Positions 55,801 through 64,000 of a DNA stretch of 64,000 bases are shown here, one piece after another. The translations under genes and the position numbers were made by a program. The notes beneath the pieces were generated by a model, which had not been told where the DNA came from, made no database searches, and saw only the letters and a list, made by a program, of their open reading frames with translations. Where the stretch lies: assembly GCF_020026305.1 (NCBI RefSeq), contig NZ_CP075691.1, positions 6,076,001 through 6,140,000 of the forward strand, given 5' to 3'. This DNA comes from Streptomyces sp. 135 (GTDB taxonomy: Bacteria; Actinomycetota; Actinomycetes; Streptomycetales; Streptomycetaceae). Within the stretch, counting starts at the first letter, position 1. The number at the start of each line of letters is the position of its first letter.

Positions 55801-58800
55801 CGATGGCCGCCGGGCGGCTCACCCTCGACGGCCCGGCGGAAGTCGACTGCCTGGAGATCACCCGCCCGCTGGTCGTGCCCTGGGCGGACGCCGGCAGCGT
55901 ACGCGTCCAGCTGGCCGTCACACCGGACGACGGCCTGGTGAGCATCACCAGCACCGACGCGCGGAGCGCCCGGCCCCGCGCGCACGTACGGGCCAGGGTG
56001 AGGGCACTGCTCGGCCGGGCGCCCGCCGACATCGACCTCGCCGCCGTCCGGGCACGCTGCCCACGGGTCGTGGACGGCGCGCGGCACTACGACACGGTGG
56101 GCCGCGCCGGCCTCCAGTACGGCCCCGCCTTCCAGGTCCTGCGCGAACTGCGCGTCGGAGACGGGGAGGTGCTGGCCACGTACGTGCACCAGGCCCCGAG
56201 CCAGGAGTACGAGGCGCACCCCGCCCTGCTGGACGGTGCCTTGCAGGCGGGCGCACCGCTGATCGGCGCGGCCGTGGAGGACGGCACGGTCTTCCTGCCC
56301 GCCGCCGTGGGGTCCGCCCGCGTGTGGCGCGCGCCCGCCTCCCGCGGCTGGGTCCACGTCCGCCGGCGGTCCCTCTCGGCGGCCGAGACTTGCTGGGACA
56401 TCACGGTGACCGACGACGTCGGACGGGTCTGCGTCGAACTGCTCCGCTGCCGGCTGCGCAAGCTGGCCGGCGCCCACCGCACCGCCCTGACGACTCACCA
56501 CACCACGATGCGGGCCGCGCCCGACCCGGGACCCTGGCCCGGCGACGGGCCGCCGGTCACCCCGCGGCAGATCGCCTCGGCCGCCGCCGACCGAATCGCC
56601 GCCTGCCGCGCCGACTGGCACGACGCCGGCTACGACCGCTTCATCGCGCTCTTGAAGAAGGCCGCCGCCCACCGGTACGCCGCCGCTGTCGCCGCCCTCC
56701 TGCCCGATCCCGGTGCCGCCTTCGGCATCGATGACCTGGTCGGCGCCGGGATGGAGCCGCGGCGCGTGCCGTTCGCCGAGACGATGCGCCCCGAGATGAT
56801 CCGCCACGGCCTGGCCGAGGAAGCCCGGGACGGGCGGCTGCGGCTGACCCGGTCGCGGTTCGAGGACACGGAACTCCTGCGCGAACTGACCCTGGAGTTC
56901 CCGCGGTACTCCACCGAGAGCCGGCTGGCCATCAGCCGCACGCGGGACCGCCTGGCCCCCGGAGGCGACCCGGCGGACCTGGCGGCCTCCGACGGAAGCC
57001 TCGCGGACATCGAACAGCTCTACGACACCGCCGTCACCCTCCGCTTCCACAACCGTCTCGCGCAGGCACTCCTGCGCGAGACGGTACGGGCCTGGCCGGG
57101 GGACCGGCCCCTGCGGGTTTTGGAAGTGGGCGCCGGCACGGGTGGCATGACGGCCGCCGTGCTCCCCCTCCTGCCCGCCGAGCGGACCCACTACGTCTTC
57201 AGCGACGTCTCACCCGCGTTCCTCGACCGCGCCGAACGCCGCTTCGCCGCCCACGACTTCGTGACCTACCGCACCTTCGACCTGGACGCCGACCCGGCCG
57301 GACAGGGGCTGCACGAGGAGCGGTTCGAGGTGGTGATCGCCGCCAACGCCCTGCATACCGCCAAGGACCTCGAAGCCGCCGTGCGCCGGGTCGCGAGTCT
57401 CCTGACCCCCGGCGGCATGCTCCTGGCCCTCGAAAGCCACGACACGCACTGCCTGGCCCCCTACTTCGGCACCGTGGACACCTTCTGGGACCGCATCGAC
57501 CACGACGAGCGCCCCGGCTCACCGCTGCTGCCCAGCGAGCGCTGGCCGGACCTGCTGACCAGGTGCGGGTTCGTCGACGTCGTGCGCACGGATGATGATG
57601 CCCCGGAGTGCCGCGACGACTTCTCCGTACTCCTCGCCGCGACCCCCCGCCGTGCCCTCGCCCCGCCCGCGCTGCCGACCGCCCCGGCCAGCCGCCACCG
57701 GGTGATCGCCGCCGAGACGGCCGGTGAAGTCGCCCTGGCCCGAGCCGTCGCCGACCTCCTGCCGCCGGCCGCGGACGGCACCCGCGCCTCGGTGCACGCG
57801 CCGGACGAGGGCGCGGTCGACTGGGCGGGCGTCCTCGGGGCCGGGGGCGCGGACGTGTGCGTACTCCTCGGTGACGCGCCCGGCGACGAACCGGCCGGGG
57901 CCGTCGCGCTCACCACCCGGCGCGCGGCGCTCCTGCGTGCGCTCAGCGGGGCCTGCGCGGCTCTCGACGGCACCGCGTCGGTCTCGCTGACGCTGGTGAC
58001 CCGGCCGAGCGGCGCCCTGCCGCACCCGGAGCGGCCGGAGGCGACCCACGACGCGGCGGTGTGGGGCATCGCCCGCACCCTCGCCAACGAGGAACCCCGC
58101 CTGTCCCTCCGCGCCGTCTCGCTGGACCGCTCCGGAGAGACGGCCACCGACGCCCACCGGGTGGCCCGCGAACTGCTGGCGGAAGACACCGAGACCGAAG
58201 TGGTGCTCACCGCGGGCGGCGGCCGGTTCGTCCCCCGGGAGCGAGAGCTGCCCGCCGCTCGCACGGAGGAGACGGCCGGGGGAGAGGCGTCCTTCGGCCT
58301 TGAGGTGCGCTCCCCCGGGCTCTCCTACCAACTGGCATGGGTCGAGAACACGCCCCTGCCCGCGGGGCCGGGCCAGGTGGCCGTGGCCGTACGGGCCGCG
58401 GCGCTGAACTACCGCGACATGATGCAGGCGGTCGGTCTGCTGCCGGCCGAGGCGATCGAAGGGACGTACACGGAGGTCGGCCTCGGCCTGGAGTGCGCCG
58501 GGGTGGTGACGGCCGTCGGGCCCGACGTGACCGGGTTCCGGCCGGGCGACCGGGTGTACGGCCTGGCGCCGGCGTCGCTGGCCTCCCACACCCTGACCGC
58601 CGCCCAGGCTCTCGGACACATGCCCGCGGGGATGAGTTTCACCGAGGCCGCGACCCTGCCGGTCGTCTTCTCCACCGTCCACTACAGCCTCGATCACCTG
58701 GCGCGGCTCAGGGCCGGGGAGACGGTCCTGGTGCACGGCGGCGCCGGTGGCATCGGCCTCGCCGTCCTCCAGTACGCCCACCGGTGCGGCGCCCGGGTGA

Positions 58801-60455
58801 TCGCCACCGCGGGCACACCCGCCAAGCGGGAACTGCTGCGCACTCTGGGCGCCGAGCATGTCCTTGACTCCCGCAGCCTGGACTTCGCCGTCCGCGTCAT
58901 GGAGGTCACCGACGGGCGCGGGGTCGACGTCGTGGTCAACTCCCTGGCAGGGGAGGCGATCACACGCAGTCTGGAGCTGCTGCGCCCGGGCGGCCGGTTC
59001 ATCGAGCTGGGCAAGCGCGACATCTACGAGAACAGGCCCCTGCTGCTGCGGCCCTTCCGCAACAACATCAGCTTCTTCGGAGTCGACCTCACCACGCTGG
59101 CCTTCGACCCCGACCGTGGAGCCAGGCTCTTCGCGGACGTGACCGAGCGCGTACGCGACAGGTCGTACCGCCCGCTGCCCCACAGCGTGTACCCCGCGGC
59201 CCGCGTGTCCGAGGCGTTCCAGCTCATGCAGCACTCCCGCCACGTCGGAAAGGTCGTCGTGGCGATGGACCCGCTGGACGAGCCGGTGCCCGTGGAGCGG
59301 CGGACGCAGGCGCCCTCCCTGGACCCCAGCGGCACCTACCTGGTGACGGGCGGCCTGAGCGGATTCGGCGCCGCGACCGCCGAGTGGCTCGCCGAGAGGG
59401 GCGCACGGCACCTGGCGCTGATGAGCCGGCGCGGCGACGCGTCACCCGAGGCCGGGACGGTACTGGCCGGACTCGCCGAACGCGGCGTGCGGGCCACCGC
59501 GTACGCGGCCGACGTCACCGACCCGTCCGCCGTTCGAGAGGTCCTCGCACGAATCGACTCCGGAGGACACCCGCTGCGCGGAGCCGTCCACTGCGCGATG
59601 CACCTGGAGGACGACCCGCTGGCCGAACTTACCGACGAACGGTTCGCCGCCGCCCTGGCCCCGAAGACGGCCGGCGCCGCCGTGCTCGACCAGCTGCTGG
59701 GCGACCGGGAACTGGACCTGTTCCTCCTGTACTCCTCCGGTACGACCTTCCTCGGCAACGTCCGCCAGGCCAACTACGTGGCGGCCGATCTCTGGCTTGA
59801 GGCGCTCGCGCGCCGCCGCCGTGGGGCGGGCGCCGCCGGACGGGCGATCGCCTGGGGGGCCATCGGCGAGACGGGATACGTCGCCCGCACCGGCCTGACC
59901 GGAGCGCTGACCTCAGTGGGCATCGAACCCGTCGCGCCCCGCGAGGCGTTCGCGGCCGCCGAGCTGCTGGCCGCACAGGGCCCTGAGGTGGCCGGCGTCG
60001 GGCGCTACAACTGGGCCCGCCTGCGCAACTTCCTGCCCGCCCTCGCGGCGCCCCGCTGCGCGACGCTGCTCCCCGAGCACATGGGCGAGGCCGACCACTC
60101 ACGCGAGGAGATCGTGGCGGCGCTGGCGGCCATGGAGCCGCAGGACGCGGTACGCGCCGTCGCCGAGACGCTCGCGCGCCTGCTGGCCGGAGTGCTGCAC
60201 CTGGACGAACAGGACCTCGACCATGACCGCCGGCTCGACGAGTACGGACTGGATTCCCTCATGCTCGCCGAGATGCTGGTGTCCCTGCGCACCCGGTTCG
60301 ACATCGACATCCCGCCGCTGGAGTTGCTGCGCAGCGGCGGGACCATCACCGACATCTCCCACCTGGTGCTGCTGCGCCTCGGTCTGACGGGCAACCCGTC
60401 AGCGGCGGCCGGAAGCGCCGAGCCAGCCGAAGCGGATTCCGTCTCCAGGGTGTGA
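52849..60455 (+). CDS. Reducing type I polyketide synthase, KS-AT-DH-MT-ER-KR-ACP (one apparent frameshift)
   Basis: A single-module type I PKS, about 2535 residues when one missing base near 54140-54160 is restored. Domains in order: KS with catalytic Cys-182 (DTACSSSL), His-317 and His-356; AT with GHSVGE and HAFHS (malonyl-CoA type); DH with WLADHRLAGSVVVP and HPALLDGALQ; C-methyltransferase with LEVGAGTGG; ER with GGAGGIGLAV; KR with TGGLSGFGAAT and Tyr in QANYVAADL; ACP with GLDSLML. No thioesterase domain is present. The order (MT before ER) and full reducing set resemble fungal highly reducing iterative PKSs. ATG 52849 has GGGAG 8 nt upstream. The first frame runs to 54630, the second from ATG 54156 or earlier. 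It is the only biosynthetic gene in the window and interrupts an otherwise core gene order. A saturated or methyl-branched chain is the expected product; this is inference. Confidence 0.9.
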
Positions 60456-60536
60456 GGCGGGCCCGGAGAGCCACCTTCCAGAAGTGCTTCGCCGGCCGCC
60501 TCGATCACGTCGAACTGAACCTCCGTGCGCCCCGCG

Positions 60537-61403
60537 CTACGGCGTACGCGCTATCAAGTACCGGAAGACGTTCGGCATCCACACCGTCCCGTCGTGCCGC
60601 CGGTGCGGATGCAGCGCCTCCGTCAGCTCCTTGTCGACCTGGGCCTTGTCCGTCGCGCCCACCGCCGCGTCGAACAGACCCGTCGAGAGCAGCCCCCGGA
60701 CCGCGCTCTCCACATCCGCGTACCCGAACGGGCAGGCGACGCGACCGGAGCCGTCCGGCTTGAGGCCCGCACGCTGGGCCACCTCCTCCAGGTCGTCGCG
60801 CAGGGCGGGGCGCCAACTGCCCGCGCTGCGCATCGGATCGGCGAGCTTGGTCGCCACCCTCAGGACCATGGACGTGGCGCAACGCTCCGGAGGGCCCCAT
60901 CCGACGAGCACCACCGGGGTGCCCCGGTCGGTGAGCGGAGCCGCCGTCTCCAAGAGGCTGGAGAGTCCTTCGGAGTCGCCCGCCATGCAGCCGATCGGCT
61001 GGAACGCGGTGACGAGGTTGTACGCGGGCACGTCCGGGCCCGCCGCGTCCGCGGGGCCCCCTTCGACGAGCCTCGCCCCACCGGCCGCGCCTGCCGCCGC
61101 CTCCGGCGCGGAGTCCGGCGACAGCCGCTTCCGCGCCAGCGCCAGCCGCTCGGGCGCCGACGGGTCGACACCGGTCACCGCGGCGCCCCGGGAGGCCGCC
61201 ATCAGCAGGGCGAGTCCGGATCCGCAGCCGAGACCGAGCAGCCGGGTGCCGTCACCCACGTCGAGCCGTTCGTACACCGCTTCGAAGAGCGGGACCAGCA
61301 TCCGTTCCTGGATCTCCGCCCAGTCACGCGCGCGTGCACCGAGGTTCACACGGGGCGCAGTGCCCCCGCGATGGAGGTGCGACTGCACGAGTGTTGGTGT
61401 CAT
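60537..61403 (-). CDS. SAM-dependent methyltransferase family protein
   Basis: A 288-residue class I methyltransferase-like protein. LLGLGCGSGLALLMAASRGA (motif I, residues about 56-75) and VTGVDPSAPERLALAR (motif II) form the SAM site; NLVTAFQPIGCMA follows as a motif-IV-like segment. I recall it as a core Streptomyces gene in this position, so it is probably not a PKS tailoring enzyme despite adjacency. ATG 61403 has no strong ribosome binding site. It converges on the PKS gene with 81 bp between. Confidence 0.8.
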   Translation of the reverse strand: MTPTLVQSHLHRGGTAPRVNLGARARDWAEIQERMLVPLFEAVYERLDVGDGTRLLGLGCGSGLALLMAASRGAAVTGVDPSAPERLALARKRLSPDSAPEAAAGAAGGARLVEGGPADAAGPDVPAYNLVTAFQPIGCMAGDSEGLSSLLETAAPLTDRGTPVVLVGWGPPERCATSMVLRVATKLADPMRSAGSWRPALRDDLEEVAQRAGLKPDGSGRVACPFGYADVESAVRGLLSTGLFDAAVGATDKAQVDKELTEALHPHRRHDGTVWMPNVFRYLIARTP

Positions 61404-61933
61404 CGAAAGCGCCCCAATCCGCCGAGAGTAAATGCCGTGCCGTAATCAACGGTTCGTCCGCCCCCGTGCAGTGCGCTCGCACTCCCCCCGTATGCCAGAG
61501 AACTCCGCATCCGTCGTGGCGTCCAGAGGTTGTGGGCCAATGCTTTGCGTGCCACCGCCGTGCGCCCCCCGGCAGAAATGGATTCACGTACGGTGTCTGA
61601 TCGCGGAGGGCGGGCCGGTGCCGGACGCGGATGAGACCCCGGGTAACGTCACTGTCGCGGGCCAGTCCTACTGAGGAGCGCGATTCCGGCGGCGGGCGCC
61701 CGTTTTCGTCTCGTACGCGGGTAGAGGCAACACAAGCCCCGGCGTGAGGGCTTTCTCTACGCGCCGGGGCGTACGCGCTACTACGTACCGGCTTGATGCG
61801 AGCTGCGAGGCTTCTCCGCAGATCAGCGCACCCGCCCTCGTCCGGACGCATCAATGGCAACTGACGGGTACGTGCAAATTATTTGGGATGCCCCGGAATG
61901 GAACCCCCAGGGCACCCGGCTCGTTGTCACGAC
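61404..61933. other. Intergenic region between the methyltransferase gene and the SprT-like gene
   Basis: This 530-bp gap contains an isolated hairpin, GCCCCGGCG and CGCCGGGGC (61736-61770), and the sigma-R/sigma-E-like promoter of the next gene (61900-61925). Several 60-180 codon frames exist but none shows a family resemblance. Confidence 0.5.
61900..61925 (+). promoter_or_regulatory. Stress-sigma-type promoter (GGAAC-N18-GTT) for a leaderless mRNA
   Basis: GGAAC (61900-61904), 18 bp and GTT (61923-61925) fit sigma-R or sigma-E promoters of Streptomyces. The expected start falls within a few bases of the GTG at 61934, which lacks a ribosome binding site. Confidence 0.5.
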
Positions 61934-62530
61934 GTGAGCACGACACCACCTGTTCTCGCCGCAGAGCTGGCACAGGCGTGGGCCGACATTCAGCGGCACC
62001 ACCCCGAGCTGCCCGACCTTGCCGCGCCCGAATCCCTGATCGGAGAGTCGTCGTCCGCGTGTGGCGCCGAGCTCTCCTTCGAGCGACTGCTTCACGAAGC
62101 AGTCCATGGCATCGCCGCCTCGCGCGGCGTACGCGACACCTCACGCGCCGGCCGATATCACAACCGCCGATTCCTCGCGATCGCCGAGGAGCTGGGCCTG
62201 GACCATCCGGAGGAGCCGCATCCGAGCAGCGGCTTCTCGCTGGTCACGCTCAACCCCGAGGCCAAGAGGCGGTACCGCCCGACGATCGAACGGCTGCAGC
62301 GTGCCCTCAAGGCGCACACCGCGGCGACCACCGCGGACACCGCCCGCAGCTTCCGGGGCCCGGCCGCCCGGCACGGCTCCTCCGGAGGAGGCGTACGCGT
62401 GAAGGCCGTCTGCGACTGCGGGCGCAACGTCCGCGTCGTCCCGTCCGTGCTCGCCCAGGCGCCCATCATGTGCGGCGGCTGCGGCAAGCCCTTCCGCATC
62501 CCGGAGGCGATCGGCGCGGGCGTGGGCTGA
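61934..62530 (+). CDS. SprT-like zinc metalloprotein with C-terminal zinc ribbon
   Basis: A 198-residue protein. FERLLHEAVHGIAASRGVRD (about 47-66) contains HExxH, and HNRRFLAIAEELGL provides the third ligand region, as in the SprT/WSS family of metallopeptidases. A C-terminal zinc ribbon has Cys-x-Cys (CDCG) and Cys-x2-Cys (CGGCG). GTG 61934 (VSTTPPVLAAEL) is chosen; it appears leaderless. Role unknown; SprT relatives act on DNA-protein complexes, which is only a hint. It lies 191 bp before rpsP. Confidence 0.75.
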   Translation: MSTTPPVLAAELAQAWADIQRHHPELPDLAAPESLIGESSSACGAELSFERLLHEAVHGIAASRGVRDTSRAGRYHNRRFLAIAEELGLDHPEEPHPSSGFSLVTLNPEAKRRYRPTIERLQRALKAHTAATTADTARSFRGPAARHGSSGGGVRVKAVCDCGRNVRVVPSVLAQAPIMCGGCGKPFRIPEAIGAGVG

Positions 62531-62721
62531 GCAGCACCGGGGCGCCCGAACCGGGGTGCGGGTGCCCCGGCGGCGTATGGCACAATGGCTAGCTGTACTC
62601 GACAGCCGCACAGGACCCCTCTCTCCTCCGGCTGACGCGTCCATCGGGCACTCGAGTACCGCAACCCCACGCGGCATCACCCTTGTGCCCACCCACGTCA
62701 AGACCAGGAGACACCACTTCC

Positions 62722-63165
62722 GTGGCAGTCAAGATCAAGCTGAAGCGTCTGGGCAAGATCCGTTCGCCTCACTACCGCATCGTCGTCGCCGACTCCCGTA
62801 CCCGCCGTGACGGCCGGGCCATCGAGGAGATCGGCCTGTACCACCCGGTGCAGAACCCCTCGCGCATCGAGGTCAACTCGGAGCGTGCCCAGTACTGGCT
62901 GTCCGTCGGCGCCCAGCCGACCGAGCCGGTCATGGCGATCCTCAAGCTCACCGGCGACTGGCAGAAGCACAAGGGCCTGCCGGCCCCGGCGCCGCTGAAG
63001 GTCGCGGAGCCCAAGGACAAGCGCGCCGCGTTCGAGGCCTTCACCAAGGGTCTCGAGGGCGACGACGTCAAGGGTGAGGCCATCACTCAGAAGGCCAAGA
63101 AGGCTGACAAGAAGGCGGACGAGGCTGCTGACGCGGCCGCGTCCACCGAGTCCACCGAGGCCTGA
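62722..63165 (+). CDS. rpsP: Ribosomal protein bS16
   Basis: A 147-residue small-subunit protein, [20 protein letters not shown] onward, with the S16 core in residues 1-90 ([33 protein letters not shown] in part). An Ala/Lys/Asp-rich tail of about 50 residues is typical of Streptomyces. GTG 62722 has AGGAG about 11 nt upstream. khpA follows after 2 nt. Confidence 0.97.
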   Translation: MAVKIKLKRLGKIRSPHYRIVVADSRTRRDGRAIEEIGLYHPVQNPSRIEVNSERAQYWLSVGAQPTEPVMAILKLTGDWQKHKGLPAPAPLKVAEPKDKRAAFEAFTKGLEGDDVKGEAITQKAKKADKKADEAADAAASTESTEA

Positions 63166-63167
63166 GC

Positions 63168-63407
63168 ATGCTCGAGGAGGCTCTCGAGCACCTCGTGAAG
63201 GGCATCGTCGACAACCCCGACGACGTGCAGGTGGCCTCGCGCAACCTGCGCCGCGGGCGCGTCCTCGAGGTCCGGGTTCACCCCGACGACCTCGGCAAGG
63301 TGATCGGTCGCAACGGCCGCACCGCGCGCGCTCTGCGCACCGTCGTGGGCGCCATCGGCGGCCGCGGTGTCCGCGTCGACCTCGTCGACGTGGACCAGGT
63401 TCGCTGA
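63168..63407 (+). CDS. khpA: KH-domain RNA-binding protein KhpA
   Basis: A 79-residue single KH-domain protein; KLGKVIGRNG-type loop seen as DDLGKVIGRNGRTARALR gives the GxxG. Relatives (KhpA) bind RNA and work with KhpB in growth and division control. ATG 63168. It lies between rpsP and rimM, the usual order. A strong hairpin follows. Confidence 0.95.
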   Translation: MLEEALEHLVKGIVDNPDDVQVASRNLRRGRVLEVRVHPDDLGKVIGRNGRTARALRTVVGAIGGRGVRVDLVDVDQVR

Positions 63408-63440
63408 ACCGGGTTCACAGAACCACAGCAGCACCGGCTC

Positions 63441-63474
63441 GGGCCGGGGAGGGCTTCAGGGCCCTCCCCGGCCC
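63441..63474 (+). terminator. Hairpin between khpA and rimM
   Basis: GGGCCGGGGAGGGC and GCCCTCCCCGGCCC form a perfect 14-bp stem with a 6-nt loop, 33 nt after khpA. It may be an intra-operon attenuator or processing site, since rimM normally belongs with rpsP. Confidence 0.7.
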
Positions 63475-63539
63475 GTAGTCGTCTGCGGAGCACTTCCGCG
63501 GGCGCACGGAGCCGTAGGCACACGACAGGAGAGAACGCA

Positions 63540-64000
63540 GTGCAGTTGGTAGTCGCTCGGATCGGCCGCGCCCACGGCATCAAGGGCGAGGTCACCGTGG
63601 AGGTACGCACCGACGAGCCCGAGCTGCGGCTCGGCCCCGGCGCCGTGCTCGCCACCGACCCCGCCTCGGTGGGCCCGCTGACCATCGAGACCGGCCGCGT
63701 GCACAGCGGCCGCCTCCTGCTGCGCTTCGAGGGCGTGCGCGACCGCACCGGCGCCGAGGCGCTGCGCAACACCCTGCTCATCGCGGAGGTCGACCCCGAG
63801 GAGCTCCCGGAGGACCCCGACGAGTACTACGACCACCAGCTGATGGATCTCGACGTGGTCACCAAGGACGGCACCGAGGTCGGACGCATCACGGAGATCT
63901 CGCACCTGCCCTCGCAGGATCTGTTCATCGTGGAGCGGCCCGACGGCGGTGAGGTCATGATCCCCTTCGTCGAGGAGATCGTCACCGAGATCGACCTGGA
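63540..64000 (+). CDS. rimM: 16S rRNA processing protein RimM (partial, C-terminus off the right edge)
   Basis: A maturation factor for the 30S head that binds S19. 153 codons are visible. [18 protein letters not shown] (about 5-22) is the N-terminal beta-barrel signature, and [12 protein letters not shown] then [25 protein letters not shown] is the PRC-barrel domain. GTG 63540 has AGGAGAG 7 nt upstream. trmD would follow to the right. Confidence 0.95.
   Translation, partial: MQLVVARIGRAHGIKGEVTVEVRTDEPELRLGPGAVLATDPASVGPLTIETGRVHSGRLLLRFEGVRDRTGAEALRNTLLIAEVDPEELPEDPDEYYDHQLMDLDVVTKDGTEVGRITEISHLPSQDLFIVERPDGGEVMIPFVEEIVTEIDL

Noticed and set aside
60537-61403. Methyltransferase as a tailoring enzyme of the PKS
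   Set aside because: It is convergent, not in an operon, and I recall it as a core gene in this position in genomes without the PKS.

Overview
The window is about 70% GC and has strongly GC3-biased genes, frequent GTG starts, many start/stop-overlapping gene pairs and long antisense shadow frames. Its gene order matches, from memory, the Streptomyces coelicolor core chromosome from about SCO5544 (cvnA1) to SCO5594 (rimM). I therefore read it as a Streptomyces chromosomal core segment. No insertion sequence, phage gene, integrase or CRISPR array was recognised.

Left third (1-19.7 kb). A conservon-type sensor kinase runs off the left edge. Next come a small unknown protein, a fumarylacetoacetate-hydrolase-family enzyme overlapping gltX, and a HAD hydrolase preceded by a three-copy 101-bp tandem repeat. 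A Gln/Glu tRNA cluster (five tRNAs) follows. Then come a divergent MerR/DUF4188 pair, ndgR divergent from leuCD, hupS, the cofC/plsC/gpsA/ddl group, a DUF3515 lipoprotein, a one-domain Lrp-type protein, thiL-thiD and rpmB.

Middle (19.9-41.8 kb). A DhaL/DAK2-domain protein, recG, rsmD and coaD are followed by a coiled-coil DivIVA/F0-b-like protein with a Pro/Gln/Tyr tail. The group DUF177-rpmF-rnc-mutM comes next, then an HxlR regulator, a CAP-domain secreted protein, acyP, a small coiled-coil protein and smc. After smc lie a sugar-type MFS transporter, an LLM flavin oxidoreductase whose ribosome binding site lies inside a 12-bp hairpin, an NCS1 permease, ftsY and a prim-pol-like protein.

Right third (42.2-64 kb). 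nsdA precedes the nitrogen operon amtB-glnK-glnD, which has a GlnR-type box upstream. glnD carries four apparent frame changes and looks broken as given. A repeat-rich 735-bp gap leads to ffh and a second ftsH. A 7.6-kb reducing type I polyketide synthase gene follows (KS-AT-DH-MT-ER-KR-ACP, with one frame change at the KS-AT junction). It sits between ftsH and a methyltransferase gene, both core genes. The window ends with a SprT-like metalloprotein, rpsP, khpA and a partial rimM.

Functionally most of the region is housekeeping: translation (gltX, tRNAs, rpmB, rpmF, rpsP, khpA, rimM, rnc), protein targeting (ffh, ftsY), chromosome organisation and repair (hupS, smc, recG, mutM), envelope and cofactor precursors (plsC, gpsA, ddl, coaD, thiL, thiD, cofC) and nitrogen control. 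The clear accessory element is the lone PKS. The most unusual small-scale structures are the 101-bp repeat with three 17-codon mini-ORFs, the hairpin over the LLM ribosome binding site, a DasR-like palindrome inside the tRNA cluster, and the repeats before ffh. Several one-base losses fall in G/C runs (glnD, PKS), so sequencing error must be considered before biology.
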